From Flavobacteriaceae bacterium (lineage in GTDB: Bacteria; Bacteroidota; Bacteroidia; Flavobacteriales; Flavobacteriaceae): a DNA stretch of 43,548 nt. The notes below the pieces were generated by a model. It was not told where the DNA came from, did no database searches, and was given only the letters and a program-made list of their open reading frames with translations. The stretch is from assembly GCA_023258055.1 (NCBI GenBank), contig JALRAI010000003.1, positions 1 to 43,548 on the forward strand, written 5' to 3'. The position numbers and the translations under genes were made by a program. Below, piece by piece: positions 28,195-37,292 of the stretch. Positions within the stretch are counted from its first letter, which is position 1. The number at the start of each line of letters is the position of its first letter.

Positions 28195-29757
28195 TTATAA
28201 GTCGAACTTAATCCCTTGAGCCAAAGGCAATTCTGTAGTATAATTAATGGTATTGGTCTGACGACGCATATAGACTTTCCAGGCATCGCTTCCAGATTCT
28301 CTACCTCCTCCAGTTTCTTTTTCACCACCAAATGCTCCGCCAATTTCAGCGCCCGACGTACCAATATTCACATTGGCAATACCGCAATCACTTCCTGCAT
28401 GGCTTAAAAACAACTCAGCCTCTCTGAGGTTGTTGGTCATGATCGCACTAGAGAGTCCTTGCGCAACACCATTTTGAAGGGCAATGGCGCTTTCTACTCC
28501 GCCTGAATACTTCAAAAGATAAAGAATAGGAGCAAAGGTCTCATGCTGGACGATTTCAAAATGATTTTCTGCTTCAGCGATCGCAGGTTTCACATAGCAT
28601 CCGCTTTCGTAACCAGGGCCATCGAGTGTCCCTCCTGGGACCAGAAGAGAACCGCCTTCGGCCACTACTTTCTCTAAAGCGGCCTTGTACATACCTACGG
28701 CATCTTTGTCAATAAGCGGCCCCACATGATTGTTTTGATCCAAAGGGTTTCCTATGCGTAACTGCTCATAGGCACTGGCTAGTGCCTCTTTAACCTGATC
28801 GTAAATCGATTCATGAATGATCAAACGACGGGTTGAGGTACAACGCTGACCACATGTCCCAACCGCTCCAAAAACAGCACCGATCACGGTCATTTTTATG
28901 TCGGCATCGGGGGTGACGATAATGGCGTTATTTCCTCCTAATTCAAGAAGACTGCGTCCAAGTCGTTCCGCAACAGTTTGCGCCACTATTTTGCCCATAC
29001 GGGTTGAACCGGTAGCAGAAATCAAGGGGATGCGTTTATCGGTAGTCATCATTTGTCCTACTTTATAATCGCCATTGATCAAGCATGACAAACCTTCGGG
29101 GAGATTGTTTTTTGCAAAGACAGTCGCCGCAATATTTTGGCAAGCGATGCCACAAAGCGGCGCTTTTTCTGAAGGCTTCCAAACACAAACATCTCCACAA
29201 ATCCAAGCCAAAGCGGTATTCCAGCACCAAACAGCTACTGGGAAGTTAAAGGCAGAAATAATACCCACTACACCAAGTGGATGATACTGATCGTACATGC
29301 GGTGTCCAAAGCGCTCACTGTGCATGGTAAAACCGTGTAATTGACGTGAAAGACCTACGGCGAAATCACAGATATCTATCATTTCTTGAACCTCACCCAG
29401 CCCTTCTTGCAAGCTTTTTCCCATCTCATAAGAGACTAATTGACCCAGAGGTTCCTTCAAACGACGCAATTCTTCTCCAAACTGACGAACGACCTCTCCG
29501 CGCTGAGGCGCTGGCATAATGCGCCATTGCTTAAAAGCCTCTGTAGCGGTTTCCATGACCTGGGCGTATTCCTCTGGGGTAGTCACTGAAACCTTACCGA
29601 TTAATTCACCATTTACAGGAGAATGAGAAGCAATAAACTCATGAGAACCAAACCAAGTATTTCCGGTTGAGGTTCCTTTATTTTCAGAGGCAACACCAAG
29701 CTGTTGAAGTACGTCTTGAATATTGACTGTAGTAGAGGTATTTGTCATGGTCGTCAA
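28195..29757 (-). CDS. Aldehyde dehydrogenase, ALDH7 / piperideine-6-carboxylate dehydrogenase-like
   Basis: SAFNFPVAVWCWNTALAWICGDVCVWKPSEKAPL, LLELGGNNAIIV, FGAVGTCGQRCTSTRRL, FAPILYLLKY. Confidence 0.9.
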   Translation of the reverse strand: MTTMTNTSTTVNIQDVLQQLGVASENKGTSTGNTWFGSHEFIASHSPVNGELIGKVSVTTPEEYAQVMETATEAFKQWRIMPAPQRGEVVRQFGEELRRLKEPLGQLVSYEMGKSLQEGLGEVQEMIDICDFAVGLSRQLHGFTMHSERFGHRMYDQYHPLGVVGIISAFNFPVAVWCWNTALAWICGDVCVWKPSEKAPLCGIACQNIAATVFAKNNLPEGLSCLINGDYKVGQMMTTDKRIPLISATGSTRMGKIVAQTVAERLGRSLLELGGNNAIIVTPDADIKMTVIGAVFGAVGTCGQRCTSTRRLIIHESIYDQVKEALASAYEQLRIGNPLDQNNHVGPLIDKDAVGMYKAALEKVVAEGGSLLVPGGTLDGPGYESGCYVKPAIAEAENHFEIVQHETFAPILYLLKYSGGVESAIALQNGVAQGLSSAIMTNNLREAELFLSHAGSDCGIANVNIGTSGAEIGGAFGGEKETGGGRESGSDAWKVYMRRQTNTINYTTELPLAQGIKFDL

Positions 29758-29769
29758 TTAAATTTTTTG

Positions 29770-29800
29770 CAAAAGTACAATATTCTGCCCCCAAGGACAA
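29770..29800 (-). promoter_or_regulatory. Bacteroidota-type promoter for the ALDH gene
   Basis: Minus strand TTG (29800-29798), 20 bp, TACTTTTG (29777-29770): matches TTG / TAnnTTTG with normal spacing. Confidence 0.45.
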
Positions 29801-29870
29801 TGACTAGAGTCAATATCTCGCCCTAAGGGTCTATGAGTGGTGTAAAGTAAGCTTGATTCCGGCGTCTAGC

Positions 29871-30407
29871 CTACTCATTAGAAAATCTGGGATCAGTTTC
29901 CATGGTATGGCCACAGGACTTACAAGTACGGAGTTCAACAGAATTATAAAATGTCTTGAAGTGTGGCAGGAAGTCCTTCTCGATATCGTGAAGCTCAAAA
30001 TAAGCCGCGTGTAAAGGGTGGTTACACTGATCGCAAAACCACATTAGCCCATCTGTAAATCCCATGCCGGCGCGTTTACGCTCGATAACAAGTCCTATGG
30101 AGCCCGCGCTGCGCGCCGGTGAATGAGGCACCTTTGGCGGATGCAAATACATGTCTCCCGGGCCGAGTTTCATCTCTTTACGTTGTCCCTCTTCTTGAAT
30201 CACAACCGTTATTTCACCTTCAATTTGATAAAACAGTTCTTCGGTTTCATTGTAGTGATAGTCCTTTCTTGCGTTTGGCCCAGCGACAATCATGACAATA
30301 TAATCCTCAGCCTCCACATAGAGGTTCTTATTGCCGATTGGTGGTTTAAGCAAGGCTCTGTTGTCTTCAATCCACTGGGTTAAATTAAAAGGAGGTGCAA
30401 TAGCCAT
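29871..30407 (-). CDS. nbaC: 3-hydroxyanthranilate 3,4-dioxygenase
   Basis: APPFNLTQWIEDNRALLKPPIGNKNLY; GPNARKDYHYNETEELFYQIEGE cupin; MYLHPPKVPHSPAR; C-terminal rubredoxin-like CDQC...CKSC. Confidence 0.93.
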   Translation of the reverse strand: MAIAPPFNLTQWIEDNRALLKPPIGNKNLYVEAEDYIVMIVAGPNARKDYHYNETEELFYQIEGEITVVIQEEGQRKEMKLGPGDMYLHPPKVPHSPARSAGSIGLVIERKRAGMGFTDGLMWFCDQCNHPLHAAYFELHDIEKDFLPHFKTFYNSVELRTCKSCGHTMETDPRFSNE

Positions 30408-30446
30408 ATTTTTAAGTTTGCTTAAATGTAAGCCAAAAAGCTAAAT

Positions 30447-30500
30447 AAAAAAAGGGCCCGCTAATCGCCCCACTCAAATGAGTTTTGGCGACGCGGACCC
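30447..30500 (-). terminator. Intrinsic terminator downstream of the CAP-domain gene
   Basis: Minus strand GGGTCCGCGTCGCC ... ACTCATTTGAGT ... GGCGATTAGCGGGCCC followed by TTTTTTT. Confidence 0.65.
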
Positions 30501-30522
30501 AACCTTCCGAATAAATAGAAAC

Positions 30523-31023
30523 CTATTTGCGATAAAAAAGTTGTGTCACGTAATACACTCCAGAGCCATCAGGCAAAGCACCAATACCACTGTGGGTATA
30601 ATTGCCCTCTAAAGTGTCTCTGTGTGATGGACTATTGATCCAAGCATTCACTAAGTCCTGAGCTGAACTGTAACCAAAACCTACGTTCTCAGCAACAGCC
30701 TGAGCGCCCTGACTATTGAGACCCTCAGCACGATTACTAAAACCATCGTGGCTGATACGGTTTTGTTGGATCATATACTTGGTGTGTTCTACAGCATAAG
30801 CAGAAGCATATGTTCTATCCATTAAAATAGGCTCAAGCCCTAAGGTGCTTCTGTACTCATTGACATAAAATAAAATCTCACTAGCCATTTGAGCATCGGT
30901 CTCTTGAGCCAAGTTCAAATCGATAGTGTATTCTATTGGTGATTGGGTTTCTACAAGCTCTTCTTTTGAGCAAGAGGTAAGGCCTAAAGTTAAGGCCAAC
31001 AAGATGTAGGTTACTGGTTTCAT
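30523..31023 (-). CDS. CAP/SCP-domain lipoprotein
   Basis: Start MKPVTYILLALTLGLTSCSKEE at 31023; NEYRSTLGLEPILMDRTYASAYAVEHTKYMIQQNRISHDGFSNR, AENVGFG, WINSPSHRDTLEG, YVTQLF. Confidence 0.88.
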   Translation of the reverse strand: MKPVTYILLALTLGLTSCSKEELVETQSPIEYTIDLNLAQETDAQMASEILFYVNEYRSTLGLEPILMDRTYASAYAVEHTKYMIQQNRISHDGFSNRAEGLNSQGAQAVAENVGFGYSSAQDLVNAWINSPSHRDTLEGNYTHSGIGALPDGSGVYYVTQLFYRK

Positions 31024-31060
31024 AATTCGGGGTAAATCAAATTTGGGGCTTGATTCATGA

Positions 31061-31090
31061 CAAAGATACGACAGTTTTTGAATTATGCAA
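31061..31090 (-). promoter_or_regulatory. Bacteroidota-type promoter for the CAP-domain gene
   Basis: Minus strand TTG (31090-31088), 19 bp, TATCTTTG (31068-31061): exact TAnnTTTG match. Confidence 0.55.
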
Positions 31091-31223
31091 CACTTTATCG
31101 TGTTTTTTTGCATTTCATCGATGAAATAGGGTCTTTTTTGTTTAACGACATACAGACATTTAATTCTTTAACTCCTTGATTTTTAGTATTTTATTTGTAC
31201 ATTTAGGCCATATATTAACATCC

Positions 31224-32279
31224 ATGAAAATTTTTAAACTTTTTTCAATTTTTTTGTTTTTAATCGTTTTTTCTTGCGTTTCATCGACAAAAAACGACAA
31301 TTTTGATGTCGCCAAAACACCAAAATTTGCCATCGCCATACACGGGGGCGCAGGAACCATTCTTAAAAGTCAGATGTCTGACTCATTAGAAAAGGCCTAT
31401 ACCGAAGTTTTGACACGCGCGGTCCAATCGGGTCATAATGTTCTTTCAACAGGAGGAAGTGCATTGGACGCGGTAGAAGCGAGCATAAATATTTTAGAAG
31501 ACAGTCCCTTGTTTAATGCGGGTAAAGGGGCCGTATTTACGCACGACCGAACTAATGAACTAGACGCATCTATCATGGATGGCTCCAGCCTTAATGCGGG
31601 AGCGGTCGCTGGAGTGAAACACATAAAAAACCCCATTAACTTGGCTAGATCGGTCATGGAGGCCAGTCCGCACGTATTTATGTACGGCGAAGGCGCCGAG
31701 GCTTTTGCTCAAGATCAAGGGTTTACTATGGTCGATCAAGAATACTTTTTTACTAAAAGTCGGTTTGACCATTTAATGCGTGTTCAAAATACCCAGGAGC
31801 CAACCTCAGCGGCTGTTTTTTACGACCCCATCCTAAAGGATTCAAAATTCGGCACTGTCGGCTGTGTCGCTTTAGACCAAAACGGCAATCTTGCGGCCGG
31901 CACCTCTACAGGTGGCATGACAAACAAACGTTTCGGCAGAATTGGCGATGCGCCAGTTATCGGCGCAGGAACCTACGCCAACAATAAGAGTTGTGCAGTT
32001 TCAGCCACAGGTTGGGGTGAATATTTCATCCGGGGTGTCGTCGCTCATGACATTGCGGCTATGATGGAATACGGCGGTTTAGATTTAGCCTCCGCCACGA
32101 GTGTTGTCATAGACAAAAAGATTCCTGAACTAGGAGGAGACGGGGGCGTGATCGCCATGGATAATCAAGGCAACATTTCTATGCGATTCAACACTGAAGG
32201 AATGTACCGCGCCCAAATTGATGTTGATGGCCAATTAAAAGTAGGAATTTATAAATCCGATGCGTTGTTAACAAAATAA
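31224..32279 (+). CDS. Isoaspartyl peptidase / L-asparaginase lipoprotein (Ntn hydrolase)
   Basis: Signal MKIFKLFSIFLFLIVFSCVSS; AIHGGAGTI; GKGAVFTHDRTNELDASIMDG; FGTVGCVALDQNGNLAAGTSTGGMTNKRFGRIGDAPVIGAGTYA (Thr nucleophile at GTVG). Confidence 0.92.
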   Translation: MKIFKLFSIFLFLIVFSCVSSTKNDNFDVAKTPKFAIAIHGGAGTILKSQMSDSLEKAYTEVLTRAVQSGHNVLSTGGSALDAVEASINILEDSPLFNAGKGAVFTHDRTNELDASIMDGSSLNAGAVAGVKHIKNPINLARSVMEASPHVFMYGEGAEAFAQDQGFTMVDQEYFFTKSRFDHLMRVQNTQEPTSAAVFYDPILKDSKFGTVGCVALDQNGNLAAGTSTGGMTNKRFGRIGDAPVIGAGTYANNKSCAVSATGWGEYFIRGVVAHDIAAMMEYGGLDLASATSVVIDKKIPELGGDGGVIAMDNQGNISMRFNTEGMYRAQIDVDGQLKVGIYKSDALLTK

Positions 32280-32364
32280 GGGGGGCTGAAGGGTTCAAAA
32301 ATTGTCCTCATTCAGGATTAGTATTACCTTAGCGCTATCAATGTGTAACCGTAAAAATCAGATC

Positions 32365-33372
32365 ATGAGCAGCGAAAAAGAAGCAAAATTAAAAGCATTA
32401 AAACTCACTTTAGACAAACTAGATAAAACCTATGGAAAAGGTGCTGTCATGAAAATGGGAGATTCCGCAGTAGAAGAGGTAGAGGTGATTCCTACGGGTT
32501 CACTTGGGCTAGACTTAGCCCTAGGGGTAGGCGGATATCCTAAAGGACGAGTCATTGAGATTTACGGTCCTGAGTCCTCAGGTAAAACTACCCTAACACT
32601 CCACGCTATTGCAGAAGCGCAGAAAAAAGGGGGTATCGCAGCCTTTATTGACGCGGAACACGCCTTTGACCGTTATTATGCTGAAAAGTTAGGGGTTGAT
32701 ATAGAGAACCTCATCATCTCACAGCCCGACAACGGTGAGCAAGCCCTGGAAATTGCAGACAATCTAATTCGCAGTGGTGCTATCGATATCATAATTATTG
32801 ACTCTGTTGCGGCCTTAACTCCAAAGAGCGAGATTGAAGGCGAGATGGGAGACAGTAAAATGGGGCTACATGCGCGCCTTATGTCACAAGCCCTGAGAAA
32901 ACTAACTGGCTCTATTAGCAAAACCAAGTGTACAGTGATCTTTATTAATCAATTGCGCGAGAAGATAGGGGTGATGTTTGGCAATCCAGAAACCACAACT
33001 GGTGGAAATGCCCTTAAATTTTACGCCTCTATTCGTTTAGATATTCGTCGCTCAACCCAGCTTAAGGACAATAATAGTGAGGCTGTCGGAAATAAAACCC
33101 GCGTTAAAATCGTTAAAAACAAAGTTGCGCCACCTTTTAAAACTGCAGAATTTGATATTATGTACGGGGAGGGCGTATCAAAAATTGGAGAAATTATCGA
33201 CCTTGGGGTAGATTACGAAATCATCAAGAAAAGTGGTTCTTGGTTCAGTTATGACGACACAAAACTCGGTCAAGGAAGAGATGCCGTCAAAACCCTATTG
33301 ACCGATAACCCAGAACTGATGGAAGAACTGGAAGGCAAAATTAAAGAGGCCATCAAAACTTTGGCGTCTTAA
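32365..33372 (+). CDS. recA: Recombinase RecA
   Basis: [71 protein letters not shown]. Start MSSEKEAK at 32365; longer starts (32341, 32302) are possible. Confidence 0.98.
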   Translation: MSSEKEAKLKALKLTLDKLDKTYGKGAVMKMGDSAVEEVEVIPTGSLGLDLALGVGGYPKGRVIEIYGPESSGKTTLTLHAIAEAQKKGGIAAFIDAEHAFDRYYAEKLGVDIENLIISQPDNGEQALEIADNLIRSGAIDIIIIDSVAALTPKSEIEGEMGDSKMGLHARLMSQALRKLTGSISKTKCTVIFINQLREKIGVMFGNPETTTGGNALKFYASIRLDIRRSTQLKDNNSEAVGNKTRVKIVKNKVAPPFKTAEFDIMYGEGVSKIGEIIDLGVDYEIIKKSGSWFSYDDTKLGQGRDAVKTLLTDNPELMEELEGKIKEAIKTLAS

Positions 33373-33478
33373 TTTTCTGAGCCACGCAACCCCTTTAATA
33401 GAATAGCATCTTACTGTCGTAGAGTCAGATGCGGAATGTGCCATAAGGACTACCTATGGATATAAAATCAATTCGTAT

Positions 33479-34021
33479 TTGTCTACAGAAGAGCTCATAA
33501 AAAGGTGTCAAGACAATGACCGTCAAGCACAAGAACTATTGTATCGTCAATACAGCTCGATACTTTACGGAATGTGTTTGAAATATGCGCCGAATCCAAT
33601 GGAAGCAGAGGATAATCTCCAGGATGCATTCATTACGATTTTTCAGCGCATCGGTCAATATCAAGGCAAAGGGTCTTTTGAAGGGTGGATGAAGAGAATC
33701 GCCATCAACACTGTGTTGCAAAAATACCGGCAAAAACGCCTGTATGATCTGCCCGCTGATGATTTGATGGAGGAGGAGTTAAACGATGACTTTGACCAGG
33801 ATTCAGCCTCATTACCTCTGCCCTTTTTGTTGAGTATTATTCAAGAATTACCTGAGCGTTATCGCTTGGTATTTAATTTATATGTGCTGGACGGGCACAC
33901 ACACAAAGAAATCGGGGATCTCTTAGGGATCAGCGACGGAACATCAAAATCAAATTTAGCTCGAGCGCGTCAACTCTTGCAGCAAAAAATAAAGGCCCAT
34001 ATCAAGGACCAAGACCTATAA
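33479..34021 (+). CDS. RNA polymerase sigma-70 factor, ECF type
   Basis: AQELLYRQYSSILYGMCLKYAPNPMEAEDNLQDAFITIF; region 4 LPERYRLVFNLYVLDGHTHKEIGDLLGISDGTSKSNLARARQLL. Apparent TTG start. Confidence 0.93.
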   Translation: MSTEELIKRCQDNDRQAQELLYRQYSSILYGMCLKYAPNPMEAEDNLQDAFITIFQRIGQYQGKGSFEGWMKRIAINTVLQKYRQKRLYDLPADDLMEEELNDDFDQDSASLPLPFLLSIIQELPERYRLVFNLYVLDGHTHKEIGDLLGISDGTSKSNLARARQLLQQKIKAHIKDQDL

Positions 34022-34027
34022 GTCGGA

Positions 34028-35521
34028 ATGAAACAAAATTGGGAAGAACAAATTAAAAACAGCTTAGGCGACTATCAACAGTTGCCCGGCAGAGATTTGT
34101 GGCCCGAAATTGAGCGCAAGCTCGACAAACGCGACAAAAAGAGAACTCTGGTTATTCCGCTTTGGTGGAAAACCGGTGCTATTGTCGCCACAGCAGCTTC
34201 ATTGGCCCTGTTTCTTCTTTTGAATCCAACAAAGGATACAGCCGATAATTCATTAGTGCAAAGCGACCAAATTATTAAACCTAATGATTCTCAAGGGACT
34301 TTAACCAATAACAATAATGAATTTACTGCCAATTCGCCGGCGACAAATAATGCGCCTGATATCACCCCATTAGATACAGCCGGGGAAAATTTAGCAGAAA
34401 TAGGGCAACATACATCATCTGAATCGCCTACTAAAACGAAAATTAGCTCGGGGACAAAACCTGTTTCTAAAGCAAATCCATCTAACACTTTAATCGCTCA
34501 AAACGCAGAACTTGCGCAAAATGCGGATACACCTGAGCTCATAATAAATAAAGACGAGAGCAAAAACTCGATAATCAACCCAGAGACTATTATTGCCGAG
34601 AGCGCCAACAAAGCCGAAGACCAAAATACGGACGTGATCGCCGTGGCCTCGAAAGATAATATCCTTCAACAAAACAATGCGGACACGGGCGATGAACCCG
34701 TGAACAAGTCTGAAATAATTGAAGAACTTCAAGGTCCTGTCAGCAGTCTTATAGCAGACCAAGAAGTTACAGCACTCCTAAAGGATGAGTCTGAAACCCA
34801 GGCTTGGTCAATAATGCCCGTGGCCGGCCCTGTTTATTATAACAGTTTAAGTCAGGGTTCTGTTTTTGACCCCAGCCTTTCGGACAATGCGCGTCAGGGA
34901 GACATTACCTTTAGCTATGGCCTAAGGGTCAATCTAGCCTTTAATGACCGCATTACACTCAGGGCAGGAATTAATAGTGTGGCTATGGGTTATGCCACTC
35001 AAGACATAGAAATTGCGACTGGGCCTGCAGCCTTTGGCCTTAGTTCTGTAAACTACAATGACACCCGAAACATTATCAGTGTTTTTGACAAAGGCACTGT
35101 TCCTGTTAATCCCGATCCTTCAAATCCTTATAGCCAACTTAACTTGAAATCTACCACTGGAGAGACCTCGATTCGTGCCAACTTAAATTATTTGGAATTT
35201 CCCGTCGAATTATCCTATGCCTTAATTGACCAACAAGTAAAATTATCGCTAATCAGTGGAGTATCTGGCTTAATTTTGAACAACAACGAAGTGAGTGTGA
35301 ATGATGGCCAAAATCGATATGTTTTGGGCAGTTTAAACAACCTAAATCAATTTAGCTTTTCTACAAATATTGGGCTTGGTCTAAACTATACACTTTTCAA
35401 AGGCTTTAATTTTCAATTAGAACCCACCTTCAAATATCAACTGGGGGCATACAATGATGCCAATGTTGAATTTACGCCCTATCAGCTCGTCCTTTTAAGT
35501 GGTGTGCAGTTTCAATTTTAA
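34028..35521 (+). CDS. Single-TM, long-linker, outer-membrane beta-barrel-type protein paired with the sigma factor
   Basis: 6 nt after the sigma gene; N-terminal charged about 45 aa, TM (TGAIVATAASLALFLLL), Asn/Ser/Thr-rich linker, C-terminal barrel-like strands ending ...LLSGVQFQF. Confidence 0.7.
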   Translation: MKQNWEEQIKNSLGDYQQLPGRDLWPEIERKLDKRDKKRTLVIPLWWKTGAIVATAASLALFLLLNPTKDTADNSLVQSDQIIKPNDSQGTLTNNNNEFTANSPATNNAPDITPLDTAGENLAEIGQHTSSESPTKTKISSGTKPVSKANPSNTLIAQNAELAQNADTPELIINKDESKNSIINPETIIAESANKAEDQNTDVIAVASKDNILQQNNADTGDEPVNKSEIIEELQGPVSSLIADQEVTALLKDESETQAWSIMPVAGPVYYNSLSQGSVFDPSLSDNARQGDITFSYGLRVNLAFNDRITLRAGINSVAMGYATQDIEIATGPAAFGLSSVNYNDTRNIISVFDKGTVPVNPDPSNPYSQLNLKSTTGETSIRANLNYLEFPVELSYALIDQQVKLSLISGVSGLILNNNEVSVNDGQNRYVLGSLNNLNQFSFSTNIGLGLNYTLFKGFNFQLEPTFKYQLGAYNDANVEFTPYQLVLLSGVQFQF

Positions 35522-36250
35522 TTAGGCCATAAGCGCACTCTCGATAAGCGCTTTAGTCTGGTCCTTAAGGTCTTTACGATCATCTAGACCCAAGCCTTTG
35601 GTCTCAATCACTGGGTGACAAACCACTCTTAAGGTTCCTGGACTACCCACAAAAAATGCGTAAGGAAAACGTCTTTTATTATCCACAAAAGTCATTGGCG
35701 CTATGGGAATCTGATGCTCTACAGCAAGACGGAAGGCTCCATCTTTAAATGGCGCTAAATCAATTTTTGGGTCCGGAACACCGCCCTCTGGAAAAATACA
35801 AATGCCGAGTCCCTCTGATAATCTTTTTTGGGCCTGGAAATAAACTGACCTGCGTGAAGCTGGATCGTTTCTATCGACCAATATACAGCCGCGACGATAG
35901 AAATAACCGAAGATGGGAATTTTAGCCAACTCCTTTTTCCCGACAAAAACAAAAGGTCGATTCGCGGCATATAACATCAACATAATGTCTATCATAGACA
36001 CATGATTGGCCACAAACATATAACTGGCTCCTTGAGCATATTTTGTGCGACGTTCCACCTTTGGGATGAAACCCATGCCAAATAGCACAAACATCCCCCA
36101 CCAACGCGCTCCAGTAAAATAAATCTTATACCAATTCTCGCGAACGGTCCCTAAAAACAACATAGGAGAAAATAAGGTAATCCCTACCATCACTAAGGCG
36201 TAAAACCACACACGATAAAAGGGCATAAATAAATAGCGGAGTACCTTCAT
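35522..36250 (-). CDS. plsC: 1-acyl-sn-glycerol-3-phosphate acyltransferase
   Basis: FVANHVSMIDIMLM (NHxxxxD-type), ICIFPEGGVPDP, APMTFVDNKRRFP. Confidence 0.88.
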   Translation of the reverse strand: MKVLRYLFMPFYRVWFYALVMVGITLFSPMLFLGTVRENWYKIYFTGARWWGMFVLFGMGFIPKVERRTKYAQGASYMFVANHVSMIDIMLMLYAANRPFVFVGKKELAKIPIFGYFYRRGCILVDRNDPASRRSVYFQAQKRLSEGLGICIFPEGGVPDPKIDLAPFKDGAFRLAVEHQIPIAPMTFVDNKRRFPYAFFVGSPGTLRVVCHPVIETKGLGLDDRKDLKDQTKALIESALMA

Positions 36251-36296
36251 GGCCTCAAAAATAAGGATTTGGATTAAGTGAATAACACAAAAAATT

Positions 36297-36304
36297 TACC
36301 TTTG
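36297..36304 (+). promoter_or_regulatory. Candidate -7 element of trpS
   Basis: TACCTTTG = TAnnTTTG, 16 bp before the trpS ATG. No well-spaced -33 TTG. Confidence 0.35.
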
Positions 36305-36320
36305 CACAAAAGCGGTAATA

Positions 36321-37292
36321 ATGTCCAGAATTTTAACGGGAATACAAAGTACGGGAACCCCTCATTTAGGCAATATTTTAGGGGCCATTATTCCCGCAAT
36401 TGAAATGGCAAACGACCCAAAAAATGAGTCTTTTCTTTTTATTGCAGATTTACATTCTTTGACACAAATTAAAGACGGAGCAACCCTAAAAGAAAACACT
36501 TATAAAACTGCTGCCGCCTGGTTGGCCTTTGGGTTAGATATTCACAAGACGGTCTTTTACCGACAAAGCGATGTGCCTTTGGCTACAGAATTAGCCTGGT
36601 ACCTCAGCTGCTTTTTTCCATACCAGCGCCTTACTCTAGCGCATAGCTTTAAAGATAAAGCTGATCGTTTAGAAGATGTAAATGCGGGTCTTTTTACCTA
36701 CCCCATGCTTATGGCTGCAGATATTTTACTCTATGATGCAGAATTAGTGCCTGTGGGCAAAGATCAACTGCAACATATCGAAATGACTCGAGATGTGGCC
36801 TCGCGAATTCACGCCAAAGTGGGCCAAGACCTATTTGTGCTCCCTGAGGCGAGAATTTCAGAAACCACTCAGCTAATCCCTGGCACAGATGGAGAGAAAA
36901 TGAGCAAGTCAAAAAACAATGTGATCGATATTTTCTTGCCTGAAAAGGCCTTGAGAAAACAAATCATGAGCATTGCCACAGACAGCACGCCTTTGGAAGA
37001 GGCAAAGAATCCTGAAACTTGTAATGTCTTTGCGCTTTACAAACTACTGGCCGATCCAGAGCAAACTCAGCTTATGGCCCAAAAATATGCCGCAGGCGGT
37101 TATGGTTATGGACACGCCAAACAAGCGCTTTTCGAACTTATTGTAGATAAATTCGACGCCCAAAGAGCGTCCTTTAACCAATTGGTTCATGACCCCAAAA
37201 AACTCGATGAGCTATTGGCTGTCGGGGCTGCAAAGGCACAAGAGGTCGCCCAGGGGGTTATCCATCGAGTGCGCGAACACCTCGGTTACTGA
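36321..37292 (+). CDS. trpS: Tryptophanyl-tRNA synthetase
   Basis: GIQSTGTPHLGNILGAI (class I HIGH region), LLYDAELVPVGKDQLQHIEMTRDVA, GEKMSKSKNN (KMSKS). Confidence 0.97.
   Translation: MSRILTGIQSTGTPHLGNILGAIIPAIEMANDPKNESFLFIADLHSLTQIKDGATLKENTYKTAAAWLAFGLDIHKTVFYRQSDVPLATELAWYLSCFFPYQRLTLAHSFKDKADRLEDVNAGLFTYPMLMAADILLYDAELVPVGKDQLQHIEMTRDVASRIHAKVGQDLFVLPEARISETTQLIPGTDGEKMSKSKNNVIDIFLPEKALRKQIMSIATDSTPLEEAKNPETCNVFALYKLLADPEQTQLMAQKYAAGGYGYGHAKQALFELIVDKFDAQRASFNQLVHDPKKLDELLAVGAAKAQEVAQGVIHRVREHLGY

Noticed and set aside
31024-31113. N-terminal extension of the CAP-domain ORF
   Set aside because: The extension covers a good TTG/TAnnTTTG promoter; the lipoprotein signal begins at 31023.
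31176-31223. N-terminal extension of the asparaginase ORF
   Set aside because: Lipoprotein signal MKIFKLFSIFLFLIVFSC starts at 31224.
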